Assembly: GCA_938084905.1 (NCBI GenBank)
Contig: CALKEQ010000008.1
Span: 62,001-126,000 of the forward strand
Length of the DNA: 64,000 bases
From: an uncultured bacterium
GTDB lineage: Bacteria > Desulfobacterota > Syntrophorhabdia > Syntrophorhabdales > JANXAF01
Direction: 5' to 3'
Positions 38,697 through 48,471 of this stretch are shown piece after piece. Positions within the stretch are counted from its first letter, which is position 1. Each line of letters starts with the position of its first letter. Under the pieces are notes generated by a model. That model was not told the DNA's origin. It ran no database searches and saw only the letters and a list, made by a program, of their open reading frames with translations. The translations under genes and the position numbers were made by a program.

Positions 38697-39353
38697 ATGC
38701 TTGTAAGAGACGTGATGACTACTAATGTAATAACTGTTCCCAGTTCAACCCCGCTTATCGATGCGGAGAGGATCATGCAGTTTCACAGGATAGAAAGGCT
38801 TCCCATAGTCGATAAGGGCAAGCTTGTCGGTATAATCACAAAGAACGACGTTCTCAAGGCTTCTCCTTCTTCAGCAACTTCCCTTAGTAGATCTGAGCTA
38901 CTTTATCTTCTTGCCAAACTCACAGTAAAAGAGATTATGAAAAAGAACGTTGTCACAGTCCCTCCCGATATGCCCATAGAGCAAGCCGTAGCACTCGCCC
39001 AGGCAAAAAGGGTTGGTGCCCTTGTGGTTGTGGAGAATGAAAGGGTTGTTGGAATAGTGACAACCAACGATATATTTTACAAGGTCGTCAATCCACTCTT
39101 TGGAATAGGTGAAAAAGGCAAGAGGATAATAGTTTACGGAGGGGGAGTACCGGGACAGATATGCAAGATTATGGATTTTGTGTGCAGGGAAAATATTCCA
39201 CTCAAAACCATATGGGCACTTAGACTTCCAGATTCTGAAAGAACGGAACTTGTCCTTCACATTGACATGGAGGATGTGAGTGGTGTTCTTGAAGCTTTGA
39301 GAAACATGGGGTTTGAGGCTGAATTACGGGCCCATGAACCAGAAATTGCTTGA
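38697..39353 (+). CDS. Tandem CBS-domain protein
   Basis: MLVRDVMTTNVITVPSSTPLIDAERIM...VKEIMKKNVVTVPPDMPIEQAVALA. Confidence 0.92.
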   Translation: MLVRDVMTTNVITVPSSTPLIDAERIMQFHRIERLPIVDKGKLVGIITKNDVLKASPSSATSLSRSELLYLLAKLTVKEIMKKNVVTVPPDMPIEQAVALAQAKRVGALVVVENERVVGIVTTNDIFYKVVNPLFGIGEKGKRIIVYGGGVPGQICKIMDFVCRENIPLKTIWALRLPDSERTELVLHIDMEDVSGVLEALRNMGFEAELRAHEPEIA

Positions 39354-39428
39354 CAAGGGGGTGAAAGTTGAATTAAAGTTAAAAGCTAGAATGTGAGTTC
39401 AAAAAAAATCTAAGAAAAAGGAGGGGTT

Positions 39429-40622
39429 ATGAAAAAATCAGTCTTTCTAACACTTCTTTGCTTTATCCTTTTGTCCTCGTGGTCATACGGCCAGGTGAAA
39501 ATAGGTGCTGTCATTAATCTCACGGGTCCTGCATCTTCATGGGGTATATACCATGCAAAAGGGCACCAGGATTACATTAGGTATGTGAATGAGGTAAAAG
39601 GAGGGATTGGAGGGAAGAAGATAGATCTCACAGTTGTGGACCATGCTTACAAGATTCCAGAGGGTTTAAAACACGTAAAGAAGTTCTGTGAGGAAAGGGT
39701 TAGCATGCTCGCCACATGGGATACTGGTCTTGGAATTCAGGCAAAGCCGATTATCCAAGAGTACAAGATCCCGACCATAAATTACTCAGTTGGCCAGGAT
39801 ATTCTTAAACCTCCGATAGACTACATGTATTTGCCCTTTGGCACATACATCCTCGATTCTTACGCTGTTTTAGAGTACATAAAAGCGATTCACAAGGGAA
39901 AGGAGCCGCCGAAAGTTGGCCTTCTGACCTATAACAACCCCTACGGTAAGACTATACATGAACCAAGCAAGGAGTACGCTGCGAAACACGGTATAAAGAT
40001 TGTGGGAATAGAGGAATTTCCTCCAGCCACTGTCGATCTCTCAACCCAGCTTTTGAAACTAAAAGAGGCAGGAGCTGAGTACATTTTCATGCAGATCCTT
40101 CCTGCATCAATAATAACAGCCCTAAAAGCGGCAGATCAGCTAAACTACAAAGTTCCCTTCTTTGGAACTTGGACTTCAACGGACCCTGACTTCTTTAAAC
40201 TCGGTAAAGGTATCATAGGAAGATATAACTTATTCATGCAGTTCTGTGGAGCCCTTCCTCAGGATGACACTCCTGGAATCAAACTTTACAACGAACTCGT
40301 CAAAAGGTACAAATCGGTCACCGGGTTCGATACTTCTTACTGGGAAGGTGTTGTAATTGCCATGATCATGGAGAGAGCTTTGGAGAAATCCTATAAGATG
40401 TTTGGCAACTTCGACCCTGTAAACGTGAATAAGGCTCTTGAAACCTTCAGAAATGAGGACTTTGGTGGCCTAATTCCCCCTGTAACTTACACGAAGGACA
40501 ATCACGAAGGCTCATTCGTGGCAAGGATAGTTCAGATACATGAGGATGCGACTTACACGCCTATGACAAACTTCTTTACACCAGGGAAAGGTCAAATCAA
40601 AGTTCTAAGGGCCCCCAAATGA
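39429..40622 (+). CDS. ABC transporter substrate-binding protein (Liv-type)
   Basis: Signal peptide then VKIGAVINLTGPASSWGIYHAKGHQDYIRYVNEVKGGIGGKKI. Confidence 0.92.
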   Translation: MKKSVFLTLLCFILLSSWSYGQVKIGAVINLTGPASSWGIYHAKGHQDYIRYVNEVKGGIGGKKIDLTVVDHAYKIPEGLKHVKKFCEERVSMLATWDTGLGIQAKPIIQEYKIPTINYSVGQDILKPPIDYMYLPFGTYILDSYAVLEYIKAIHKGKEPPKVGLLTYNNPYGKTIHEPSKEYAAKHGIKIVGIEEFPPATVDLSTQLLKLKEAGAEYIFMQILPASIITALKAADQLNYKVPFFGTWTSTDPDFFKLGKGIIGRYNLFMQFCGALPQDDTPGIKLYNELVKRYKSVTGFDTSYWEGVVIAMIMERALEKSYKMFGNFDPVNVNKALETFRNEDFGGLIPPVTYTKDNHEGSFVARIVQIHEDATYTPMTNFFTPGKGQIKVLRAPK

Positions 40623-41440
40623 GAGCGTTCAGGAGTGAGCCTTCAATCTACAGTAACGCTCAGCCTGCCAAGAGGCAGGCTGAGCTAAAAATTGAAGGTT
40701 TAACCTTAAGTTTTGGCGGACTTATGGCCCTCCATGAAGTGGATTTGGAGGTAAAGAACGGAGAATTTTTAAGCATAATAGGACCGAATGGAGCAGGTAA
40801 AACAAGTCTTTTGAACTGTATTACAGGGTTCTACCGTCCCCAAAAGGGAAGAATCATCTTCAATGGGGAGGATATAACAGGGCTTCCTCCTTATGAAGTT
40901 ACAAAAAGAGGGATAGGCCGGACCTTCCAAAATATAGAACTTTTTCCAGGTATGACCGTTCTCTCAAACATATTCCTTGCACGCCACCTCTACTGCGATT
41001 ATAGCTTTGCTAAGGCATCTCTTTTTACACGTTCTGTTCAAAATGAGGAGGTAAGGCATAGGAGGATCGTTGAGGAAATTATAGATTTCCTGGAGATGCA
41101 AGCTATCAGAAAAAAACTGGTTGGCTCCTTGCCATATGGACTGAGAAAGAGGGTTGAGCTTGGAAGGGCTTTGGCTCTTGAACCAAAATTGCTCATATTG
41201 GATGAGCCCTTCGCCGGGATGACCCTTGAGGAAAAGGAGGATATGGTTCGGTTCTTAAGGGAGATAAATCGAAGGTGGAATCAGACAATCATCCTTGTTG
41301 AGCATGATATGGCTGTGGTTATGAGTATTTCGGAGAGGATCGTTGTTCTAAACTTTGGAGAAAAAATCGCCGAAGGCCCACCTGATGTGATAAAGAATCA
41401 CCCTGAGGTAATAAAGGCCTATCTCGGGGTAGAGGCGTAA
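40619..41440 (+). CDS. livG: LivG-type ABC ATP-binding protein
   Basis: GPNGAGKTSLLNCITGFYRP; LPYGLRKRVELGRALALEPKLLILDEPFAGM; ATGA overlap with upstream gene. Confidence 0.94.
   Translation: MRAFRSEPSIYSNAQPAKRQAELKIEGLTLSFGGLMALHEVDLEVKNGEFLSIIGPNGAGKTSLLNCITGFYRPQKGRIIFNGEDITGLPPYEVTKRGIGRTFQNIELFPGMTVLSNIFLARHLYCDYSFAKASLFTRSVQNEEVRHRRIVEEIIDFLEMQAIRKKLVGSLPYGLRKRVELGRALALEPKLLILDEPFAGMTLEEKEDMVRFLREINRRWNQTIILVEHDMAVVMSISERIVVLNFGEKIAEGPPDVIKNHPEVIKAYLGVEA
40640..40698 (+). promoter_or_regulatory. Long two-part RNA hairpin at substrate-binding protein / livG junction, inside livG 5' coding region
   Basis: ccttcaat(40640-40647)/attgaagg(40691-40698) and gctcagcctgcc(40658-40669)-aaga-ggcaggctgagc(40674-40685). 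Confidence 0.7.
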
Positions 41441-41454
41441 AAAGGAGAAAAGAG

Positions 41455-43389
41455 ATGAGGATAGATAGAGAGTACCTTTCCCAGCTACAAATGTATACAA
41501 TTCCTCAGATCCTCTTCAAACAGGCGGAGCTACTAAAAGACAAAGTGGCAATAAGGAAGAAATCTTTGGGTATATGGGAGACGATAACGTGGCAGGAGTA
41601 CCTCCAATTTGTGAAACATGTGGCCTTAGGATTACTCTCCCTTGGAATAAAAAGAGGCGATCATGTGGCCATTATAATGGATAATCAGCCTGAGTGGCTC
41701 TTTTCTGAGCTTGGCTCACAGGCGATAGGTGCGATCACCCTTAATCTTTTTACCTCCTCCATAGCAAAAGAGTTTTCCGTCTTATTGAACAGGTTTGAAG
41801 CCAAGATTGTATTTGCGCAGGATCAGGAGCAGGTTGACAAGCTTCTAGAGATAAGGGAAGAGATTAAAAATGTTACTAAGGTCATCTACGTTGATCCCAC
41901 GGGCATGAGTTTTTATGATGATCCTTGGCTTATAAGTTTCAAGGAGCTTCTTGAGCTGGGAAAAAAGCTGGAAGAAAAGGAGCCAGATCTTTTCGAAAAA
42001 GAACTATGGAAAGGTAAAAAAGAGGATATAAACCTCATGATCATGACATCAGGGACCACGGGGATTCCAAAACTTGCCATGTTAAAGCATGAGAACTTTG
42101 TGGACATGGCAATGAAGTGGATAGAAACGGCTCCGATAAATGTTGGAGATAACTGGATATCTATCACCCCACCCGCTTGGATAGTGGACCAGATGTGGGG
42201 GATAGGTGTGGCTATAATGTCTGGAATGGTCATGAATTTTCCAGAAATGCCGGAGACCTTATCAGAGGACTACAGGGAAATTGGTCCAACTATAACCATA
42301 ACATCTTCAAGATTTTGGGAAGATTTGGCTTCAAAGATAAGGGTAAAAATAGACGATAGCGGTTTCATAAAAAGGAAATGCTACGAGTGGGGTTTAAAAA
42401 TTGGAGGAAAGGTAACGGATCTGGAATCTGAAAAAAAACCTGTGCCCTTACACTTAAGGCTCTTAAGAGCTATCTTTAAGTACATCGTTTACAGACCTTT
42501 GCTAGACAGAGTTGGTTGTCTCCATATAAAGGCTGCAATAACTGGTGGTCACCCTATAAGTCCCGATGTGATCAGGTTTTTCAGATCCATGGGTCTGAAT
42601 TTAAAACACGCCTACGGTCTGACTGAGGGTTGTGGAGTCTTTCAGGTACAACCGGACGATGAGGTCAAGCCAGAAACAGTTGGAAAGCCCCTTCCAAGAA
42701 CAGAGATAAAGATTTCGGAAGATAATGAGATCCTCGTCAAAAGTCCTTCCCTTTTTGTAGGCTATTACAAGGACGAAGAAGCCACAAAGAAGGCGCTTCA
42801 GGACGGGTACCTTCGTACTGGCGATGCTGGCTACCTGGACGAGGACGGCCATCTAATTGTGATAGGCCGTAAAGAGGAAATAATGAGACTTAAAGGGGGT
42901 GAAGCATTCTCCCCTGATTTCATTGAAACGAGACTCAAATTCAGCCCCTATATAAAGGAGGCAGTTGTATTCGGCGAAGGCAGAGATTACGTTACAGGTT
43001 TTATCTGCATAGACTTCGGAAACGTTGGTAGCTGGGCAGAGGCGAGAATGATCCCATACACAACTTACACTGATCTTTCCCAGCAGAAGGAAGTAGAAGA
43101 GCTTATCCTTTCAGAGGTTAGGAGAATCAACAACGAGTTGCCAAAGCCCATGAGGCTTAAAAAAATCCTCTTACTTTACAAAATGTTAGATCCTGATGAT
43201 GAAGAACTCACAAGGACTGGAAAAGTTCGAAGAAAATTCGTTTATGAGAGGTATTTGGATCTAGTTGAGGCTATGTACGAAGGGAAGAAGGAGATAGAGG
43301 TGACAGGTAAGGTTCAGTACAGAGATGGCCACGTTGGAACAATTACTACCAAGGTGAGAATTCTCGACGTAGAAAGTATAGGAAATTAG
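41455..43389 (+). CDS. AMP-dependent acyl-CoA synthetase (long-chain fatty-acid ligase-like)
   Basis: LMIMTSGTTGIPKLAMLKH; AYGLTEGCG; YLRTGDAGYLDEDGHLIVIGRKEEIMRLKGGEAFSP. Confidence 0.92.
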   Translation: MRIDREYLSQLQMYTIPQILFKQAELLKDKVAIRKKSLGIWETITWQEYLQFVKHVALGLLSLGIKRGDHVAIIMDNQPEWLFSELGSQAIGAITLNLFTSSIAKEFSVLLNRFEAKIVFAQDQEQVDKLLEIREEIKNVTKVIYVDPTGMSFYDDPWLISFKELLELGKKLEEKEPDLFEKELWKGKKEDINLMIMTSGTTGIPKLAMLKHENFVDMAMKWIETAPINVGDNWISITPPAWIVDQMWGIGVAIMSGMVMNFPEMPETLSEDYREIGPTITITSSRFWEDLASKIRVKIDDSGFIKRKCYEWGLKIGGKVTDLESEKKPVPLHLRLLRAIFKYIVYRPLLDRVGCLHIKAAITGGHPISPDVIRFFRSMGLNLKHAYGLTEGCGVFQVQPDDEVKPETVGKPLPRTEIKISEDNEILVKSPSLFVGYYKDEEATKKALQDGYLRTGDAGYLDEDGHLIVIGRKEEIMRLKGGEAFSPDFIETRLKFSPYIKEAVVFGEGRDYVTGFICIDFGNVGSWAEARMIPYTTYTDLSQQKEVEELILSEVRRINNELPKPMRLKKILLLYKMLDPDDEELTRTGKVRRKFVYERYLDLVEAMYEGKKEIEVTGKVQYRDGHVGTITTKVRILDVESIGN

Positions 43390-43399
43390 GAGGTTTTAA

Positions 43400-44278
43400 A
43401 TGGACTTCTTTCTGCAGCTTTTAATTCAGGGCTTATCAATAGGTTGCCTTTACGCAATTGCAGCACTAGGTTTTGTTATGATTTTCAAGTCCTCGAGTAT
43501 TCTGAACTTTGCCCACGGAGAACTTTTGGCTATAGGAGCTTACATATTTCTGGTAATCTCAGTATGGCTAAATCTACCTATATATTTGGCATTCATCGTG
43601 ACATTCGTGGGAAGTTTCTTTTTGGGCTTTGTAATAGAGAGACTCTTCTTAAGGCCAATGATAGGAGAGGCTCTCATAGAAGTGATCATGCTCACAGTCG
43701 GACTTGCTGCAATGTTCAAGGGCCTTCTTCTTTTCATATTTTCCGGAAACACTTACGTTTACCCGAATTTTCTTCCTGCCGGTCTAACCATTAAAATCGG
43801 AAATATCACCGTATCTTCGGTTTACACTGCAACCTTTCTCGCGACCATAATATTCCTCATCGTCTTCGGATTGTTCTTTAAATACTCGTCGCAGGGTATA
43901 TACATGAGATCTGTTGCAGATAGCCAGACAGCGGCCCTTTCCCTTGGAGTAAATGTGAGGCGGGTTTTTGCGCTTTCCTGGGCAATTGCATCTCTCGTAT
44001 GCGCGATGAGCGGTATAGTGCTCGGAATTCTAAACGGCATAAACGTTCATGACCTTTCAAAAATGGGACTTAAGGTCTTTCCTGTGGTTATTCTTGGAGG
44101 ACTGGAAAGCATCCTGGGAGCGATAATTGGTGGACTAATAATAGGTGTTATCGAAACTCTCGTTAGCGGTTACTTCTCAACCTCCCTCCGGGATGTTGTA
44201 GCTTATGTGATTCTCGTTATCATTCTGATGATAAAGCCTTATGGACTCTTTGGACTCGTAGAAATAGAGAGGGTGTGA
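43400..44278 (+). CDS. livH: LivH-type ABC permease
   Basis: GCLYAIAALGFVMIFKSSSILNFAHGELLAIGAYIF; GLESILGAIIGGLIIG. Confidence 0.93.
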   Translation: MDFFLQLLIQGLSIGCLYAIAALGFVMIFKSSSILNFAHGELLAIGAYIFLVISVWLNLPIYLAFIVTFVGSFFLGFVIERLFLRPMIGEALIEVIMLTVGLAAMFKGLLLFIFSGNTYVYPNFLPAGLTIKIGNITVSSVYTATFLATIIFLIVFGLFFKYSSQGIYMRSVADSQTAALSLGVNVRRVFALSWAIASLVCAMSGIVLGILNGINVHDLSKMGLKVFPVVILGGLESILGAIIGGLIIGVIETLVSGYFSTSLRDVVAYVILVIILMIKPYGLFGLVEIERV

Positions 44279-45348
44279 TTATGAAGCTCAGACTTAGACC
44301 ATGTGGGAATTATAAGGAAAAGTACATAGAGGAACTGGCCATTTTCGAGACTGATTTTGGTAGATTGTGGACCTTGATTGGTCTTATAATCCTTTTTTTG
44401 GTTATCCCTTTTGTAGTCGGTTCTTACGGAATCTACATTCTAAATCATGTTGGTATTTACGCTATCGCAGCTGTCGGTCTCAACATACTGATCGGATTCA
44501 CTGGACAGATCTCCCTTGGTCACGGAGCTTTTTTTGGAGTTGGAGCCTACACAGCGGCAATCCTTATGTCGAAAGTAGGTTTTCCCTTCATTCCTGCAGT
44601 TATTGCAGGAGGGGTAGTTACCGCTTTCGTTGGTCTTATCTTTGGAATACCTTCCTCCAGACTTAAACACCTTTATTTAACCATCTCGACGCTTGCGGGC
44701 CAGTTCATTCTCGAATACATCTTTGTCCACTGGAAATCTCTGACCGGTGGAACTGAGGGAATAATACTTCCAAAATCGACAATATTCGGCTATACTTTAA
44801 AAAGTGATAGGGCCTTCTTTTACGTAATATTCGTCTGCTTCGTTCTATTCCTCTGGATAGCGAAAAATATAATAAGGACAAGATACGGACGCGCATTTAT
44901 CGCAATAAGAGATAACGACCAGGCTGCAGAGGGGATGGGTATTCCGATATTCAAGTACAAGCTACTCTCATTTGGAATAAGTTCCTTCTACGCAGGTTTT
45001 GCTGGAGCCCTTTGGGCCGCGTATATGGGAAGCATAACTCCTGAGCCTTTCACATTTATTCTCTCACTTGAGTTCATCGCAATGATCATAATCGGCGGAC
45101 TTGGGAGCATAACCGGAAGTGTTTTTGGAGCTACATTCATAACTCTCATAAATGAAATGCTCTCTCAGCTTGCGGCCTATCTTATGAATTTGAAAGGGCT
45201 TGCGGGTGTGGCAATGACAATCGCTCCTCTCAGGGAGTTCTTCTTCGGTCTGATCATCGTTCTATTCCTCATTTTTGAACCGAGGGGGCTTGCGGAGGTC
45301 TGGAGAATTGTAAAAAGTAGTTTTAAACTCTGGCCATTCTCATATTAA
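44275..45348 (+). CDS. livM: LivM-type ABC permease
   Basis: AVGLNILIGFTGQISLGHGAFFGVGAYTAAIL; AIRDNDQAAEGMGI. Confidence 0.94.
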   Translation: MIMKLRLRPCGNYKEKYIEELAIFETDFGRLWTLIGLIILFLVIPFVVGSYGIYILNHVGIYAIAAVGLNILIGFTGQISLGHGAFFGVGAYTAAILMSKVGFPFIPAVIAGGVVTAFVGLIFGIPSSRLKHLYLTISTLAGQFILEYIFVHWKSLTGGTEGIILPKSTIFGYTLKSDRAFFYVIFVCFVLFLWIAKNIIRTRYGRAFIAIRDNDQAAEGMGIPIFKYKLLSFGISSFYAGFAGALWAAYMGSITPEPFTFILSLEFIAMIIIGGLGSITGSVFGATFITLINEMLSQLAAYLMNLKGLAGVAMTIAPLREFFFGLIIVLFLIFEPRGLAEVWRIVKSSFKLWPFSY

Positions 45349-45359
45349 AGGGGGAAAAA

Positions 45360-46163
45360 ATGGAAGATAAGGTTGCACTTCTCGTCAACAATATAAGTGT
45401 GGTTTACCATGACGTAATACAGGTACTAAAAGGCGTGTCACTTGAGGTAAAAAAAGGAGAGATTGTTTCACTCCTCGGTAGTAACGGCGCAGGGAAAACG
45501 ACTACGCTTAGAGCGATTTCAGGTCTTCTCAAACCCGAAAACGGAAGGGTGACGGAAGGGTCTATAACTTTCGATGGAAAACAGATACATAATGAGCCAC
45601 CAGAGGTTATAACCAGACTTGGAATAATTCAAGTGCTTGAGGGTAGAGTCCCATTCAAGTACTTAACAGTAGAGGAAAATTTAAGGGTAGGGACGGCTAC
45701 AAGGTGGGGTAAGCCCTATAAGGAGGATCTTGAGCTTGTTTACCATTATTTTCCAAGGCTCAAAGAACTGAGGAACAGACTGGCCGGGTATTTAAGTGGA
45801 GGAGAGCTCCAGATGCTCGTAATAGGAAGAGCACTTATGGCTCATCCAAAACTTCTCCTTCTTGATGAGCCTTCTCTTGGGCTTGCACCTTTTCTCGTCA
45901 AAGAGATCTTCGATATTGTGAAAAAGATAAACGAGGAACAGGGGACCACCATAGTTCTTGTTGAGCAAAACGCTAACATGGCCCTTAACATAGCAACTTA
46001 CGGATACGTCATGGAGAATGGAAAGATAGTCATGGAGGGAAAGGCGAAGGACCTTAAAGAGAACCCTGATGTGAAAGAGTTCTATCTCGGAACTACCGCA
46101 AAGGGAACGATAAAGAGCTATAAAGACGTTAAGGCTTATAAGAGAAGAAAGAGGTGGTTGTAA
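45360..46163 (+). CDS. livF: LivF-type ABC ATP-binding protein
   Basis: GSNGAGKTTTLRAISG; LSGGELQMLVIGRALM; LLLDEPSLGLAP. Confidence 0.94.
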   Translation: MEDKVALLVNNISVVYHDVIQVLKGVSLEVKKGEIVSLLGSNGAGKTTTLRAISGLLKPENGRVTEGSITFDGKQIHNEPPEVITRLGIIQVLEGRVPFKYLTVEENLRVGTATRWGKPYKEDLELVYHYFPRLKELRNRLAGYLSGGELQMLVIGRALMAHPKLLLLDEPSLGLAPFLVKEIFDIVKKINEEQGTTIVLVEQNANMALNIATYGYVMENGKIVMEGKAKDLKENPDVKEFYLGTTAKGTIKSYKDVKAYKRRKRWL

Positions 46164-46173
46164 GGAGGGCGAA

Positions 46174-47445
46174 ATGGGTGAAAGGAATTTTTTTGACGAT
46201 CTCGAAGGGATGGATAGGAAAGAGAGGGAGGCCTATCAGCTGGAAAAACTGAAAGAACAGATAAAGAGGGCTTATGAAAACTCTCCTGCCATAAGGGATA
46301 TATTCGATGGAAAAGGAATAAAACCAGAAGATGTGAGGGGGTTCGAAGACTTAGAAAAGGTTCCAATAATAAGAAAAACGGATGTAATTGAGCTCCAAAA
46401 GAAGTATCCGCCGTACGGAGGGCTTCTCACTGTGCCTGAGGAGGAGATTCAAAGGGTCTTTATAACTCCAGGCCCCATATATCTACCCCACCAGGTTGAA
46501 GAGATTTCATGGTTCGGGAAAAGCTTCTTTGCCGCCGGATTTACAAAAGGAGATGTGGTGATAAACACTCCCACCTATCACATGTCACCTGCAGGACTCC
46601 TTTTCCATGAGGGGGTACGTGCTGTTGGAGCGACGGTCGTACCGACAGGTGTTGGAAACACAGATGCTCAGATAAAAACGATGCTTGATCTTAAAGTTAC
46701 CGCATATGCAGGCATGCCAAGCTTCCTTATGACTATAATTAAAAGGGCTGAGGAGCTTGGTTACAACTTCAGAAGGGATTTTAAATTGAGGAAAGCTTGG
46801 TTTACAGGAGAGATGCTACCTTCATCAATGAGAAAGGTTTTTGAGGAAGAATACGGAATAGATACCTACCAGTGCTACTCAGTAACAGAACTTGGAGGCT
46901 GTGTTGCATACGAATGCAAGGAAAAAAAGGGGATGCATTTCATGGATGACTACGTTATAGAAGTTGTGGACCCAGAAACTGGAAAAAGGTTGAAAGAAGG
47001 TGAAATTGGAGAACTTGTTGCGACCCCGATCCACAACCCTTGCTGGGGTCTTGTCCGTTTTGGAACAGGAGATTTGACTTCCTACATCACCGAACCCTGC
47101 CCGTGTGGAAGAACCTCATACCGCATAACAGGGATAGTTGGAAGAAGCACGGAGGCGGTGAAAGTCAGGGGCATGTTCGTTGTAAAAAAACAGATGGAAG
47201 CTTTCTTTGCAGGGATCGAGGAGATTTCAAAATATCAGGTGATTGTGGAGAGGAAGGAACAGAGGGATGAACTTTACCTTAAAGCCGAATTAAAAGATGA
47301 GTCGGTTGATAAGGAGAATCTTAGGCGGCGATTAGAAGAGGAGTTCCCTAAGAACTTGAGAGTAAGGCTTGATAGAATAGAGTTCTGCGAAAAGGGGACT
47401 TTGAAAGAGGAAGATACTCTCATTGACAGAAGGAAGTGGGATTAG
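46174..47445 (+). CDS. Phenylacetate-CoA ligase family protein (PaaK-like)
   Basis: Fold-specific YQLEKLKEQIKRAYENSPAIRDIF; CYSVTELGGCVAYEC; FGTGDLTSYITEPCPCGRTSYRITGIVGRSTEAVKVRGMFV. Confidence 0.9.
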   Translation: MGERNFFDDLEGMDRKEREAYQLEKLKEQIKRAYENSPAIRDIFDGKGIKPEDVRGFEDLEKVPIIRKTDVIELQKKYPPYGGLLTVPEEEIQRVFITPGPIYLPHQVEEISWFGKSFFAAGFTKGDVVINTPTYHMSPAGLLFHEGVRAVGATVVPTGVGNTDAQIKTMLDLKVTAYAGMPSFLMTIIKRAEELGYNFRRDFKLRKAWFTGEMLPSSMRKVFEEEYGIDTYQCYSVTELGGCVAYECKEKKGMHFMDDYVIEVVDPETGKRLKEGEIGELVATPIHNPCWGLVRFGTGDLTSYITEPCPCGRTSYRITGIVGRSTEAVKVRGMFVVKKQMEAFFAGIEEISKYQVIVERKEQRDELYLKAELKDESVDKENLRRRLEEEFPKNLRVRLDRIEFCEKGTLKEEDTLIDRRKWD

Positions 47446-47672
47446 TTGGTTTTATTCCTTAAATAGGGCCAGATTCCTCCATAAAAAAGGATCACTGATA
47501 CTGCTAAAAAAAACCTGTATGGAAGATCTATCTCCGAGCCAAAAAGCGAGAGTTTGACGCTCAGTTTTAAGATGTTCTTAAAAAAACCTAGGTCTTCCCT
47601 CCAGCCAGATACAAAAAGGGCAGGAATGAAAGAAAAAAGAAAGGAGAGTGAAAAGAGAATTATTGATCTCAT
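47442..47672 (-). CDS. Small membrane protein, unknown function
   Basis: 76 aa, two hydrophobic segments, 3'-abuts paaK-like gene, overlaps transporter stop. Confidence 0.5.
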   Translation of the reverse strand: MRSIILFSLSFLFSFIPALFVSGWREDLGFFKNILKLSVKLSLFGSEIDLPYRFFLAVSVILFYGGIWPYLRNKTN

Positions 47673-48400
47673 TGCCCTATGAGAAGAGGGTTGAACTTTG
47701 TCTCATAATCAAAAACGTCTAGGCCTTCTTTTCTTTTCAGGAAATTAGTTACAGCGTAAGTGAAAGGAGTGAAAAGGGCCTCATAAATGGTCTTTGTAAG
47801 CCACTGATTGATTATAGTAAAGAAAAGAGCAGTCTGCGGAATAGTACCGTAAAAAGCAAGAGTTATAAAGAGTGCAGAGTCTATACCCTGGCCCACGATA
47901 GTAGAACCTATGGTTCTCATCCATAGGAATCTGCCCTTCGTTTTTATCTTTAGCTTTGCGAGAACAAAGGAATTTGAAAACTCTCCAAAAAGGTAACCGA
48001 CAAAGGAGGCAAAAAGAAGCCTTGGTGTGAATCCAAGAATCGTCTCGTATGCTTCTTGGCCGTTCCAAAAGGATGCGGGTGGAAGGATTTTTGCAACATG
48101 GCAGAAAAGTACAAAAATAAGGTTACATAGGAAGCCAAGCCATATAACCTTTCTTGCAGAGCTGTACCCATAGACCTCAGTCAGTATGTCTCCGAATATG
48201 TAGCTTATGGGGAAGATTATGATAGCGGCAGGCAAGATGATGCCAAAGAAATCGACTAGTTTCACAGCAATTACATTCGAAGTAATGAGGCAGGTTATAA
48301 ATATTGAACTGCTTAAGAAGAACCAGAAGGAGTAACTGTCCTTTTTACCTCTTTCCACAACTAATCGCTTTTTATTACCAGAGATGGAAGGCAAATTCAA
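47669..48400 (-). CDS. Queuosine precursor transporter (YhhQ family)
   Basis: ITSNVIAVKLVDFFGIILPAAIIIFPISYIFGDILTEVYGYSSARKVIWLGF; TTG start. Confidence 0.9.
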   Translation of the reverse strand: MNLPSISGNKKRLVVERGKKDSYSFWFFLSSSIFITCLITSNVIAVKLVDFFGIILPAAIIIFPISYIFGDILTEVYGYSSARKVIWLGFLCNLIFVLFCHVAKILPPASFWNGQEAYETILGFTPRLLFASFVGYLFGEFSNSFVLAKLKIKTKGRFLWMRTIGSTIVGQGIDSALFITLAFYGTIPQTALFFTIINQWLTKTIYEALFTPFTYAVTNFLKRKEGLDVFDYETKFNPLLIGQ

Positions 48401-48436
48401 CCCTTTTGCGAACCTGAATTTAGGTTCTTGAGCTCC

Positions 48437-48465
48437 TTGTGTTAACTAAATCCGGCGAGTATAAT
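48437..48465 (+). promoter_or_regulatory. sigma70-type promoter for sfsA-DUF123 gene
   Basis: TTGTGT 48437-48442, 17 bp, TATAAT 48460-48465. Confidence 0.55.
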
Positions 48466-48471
48466 CTTTAG

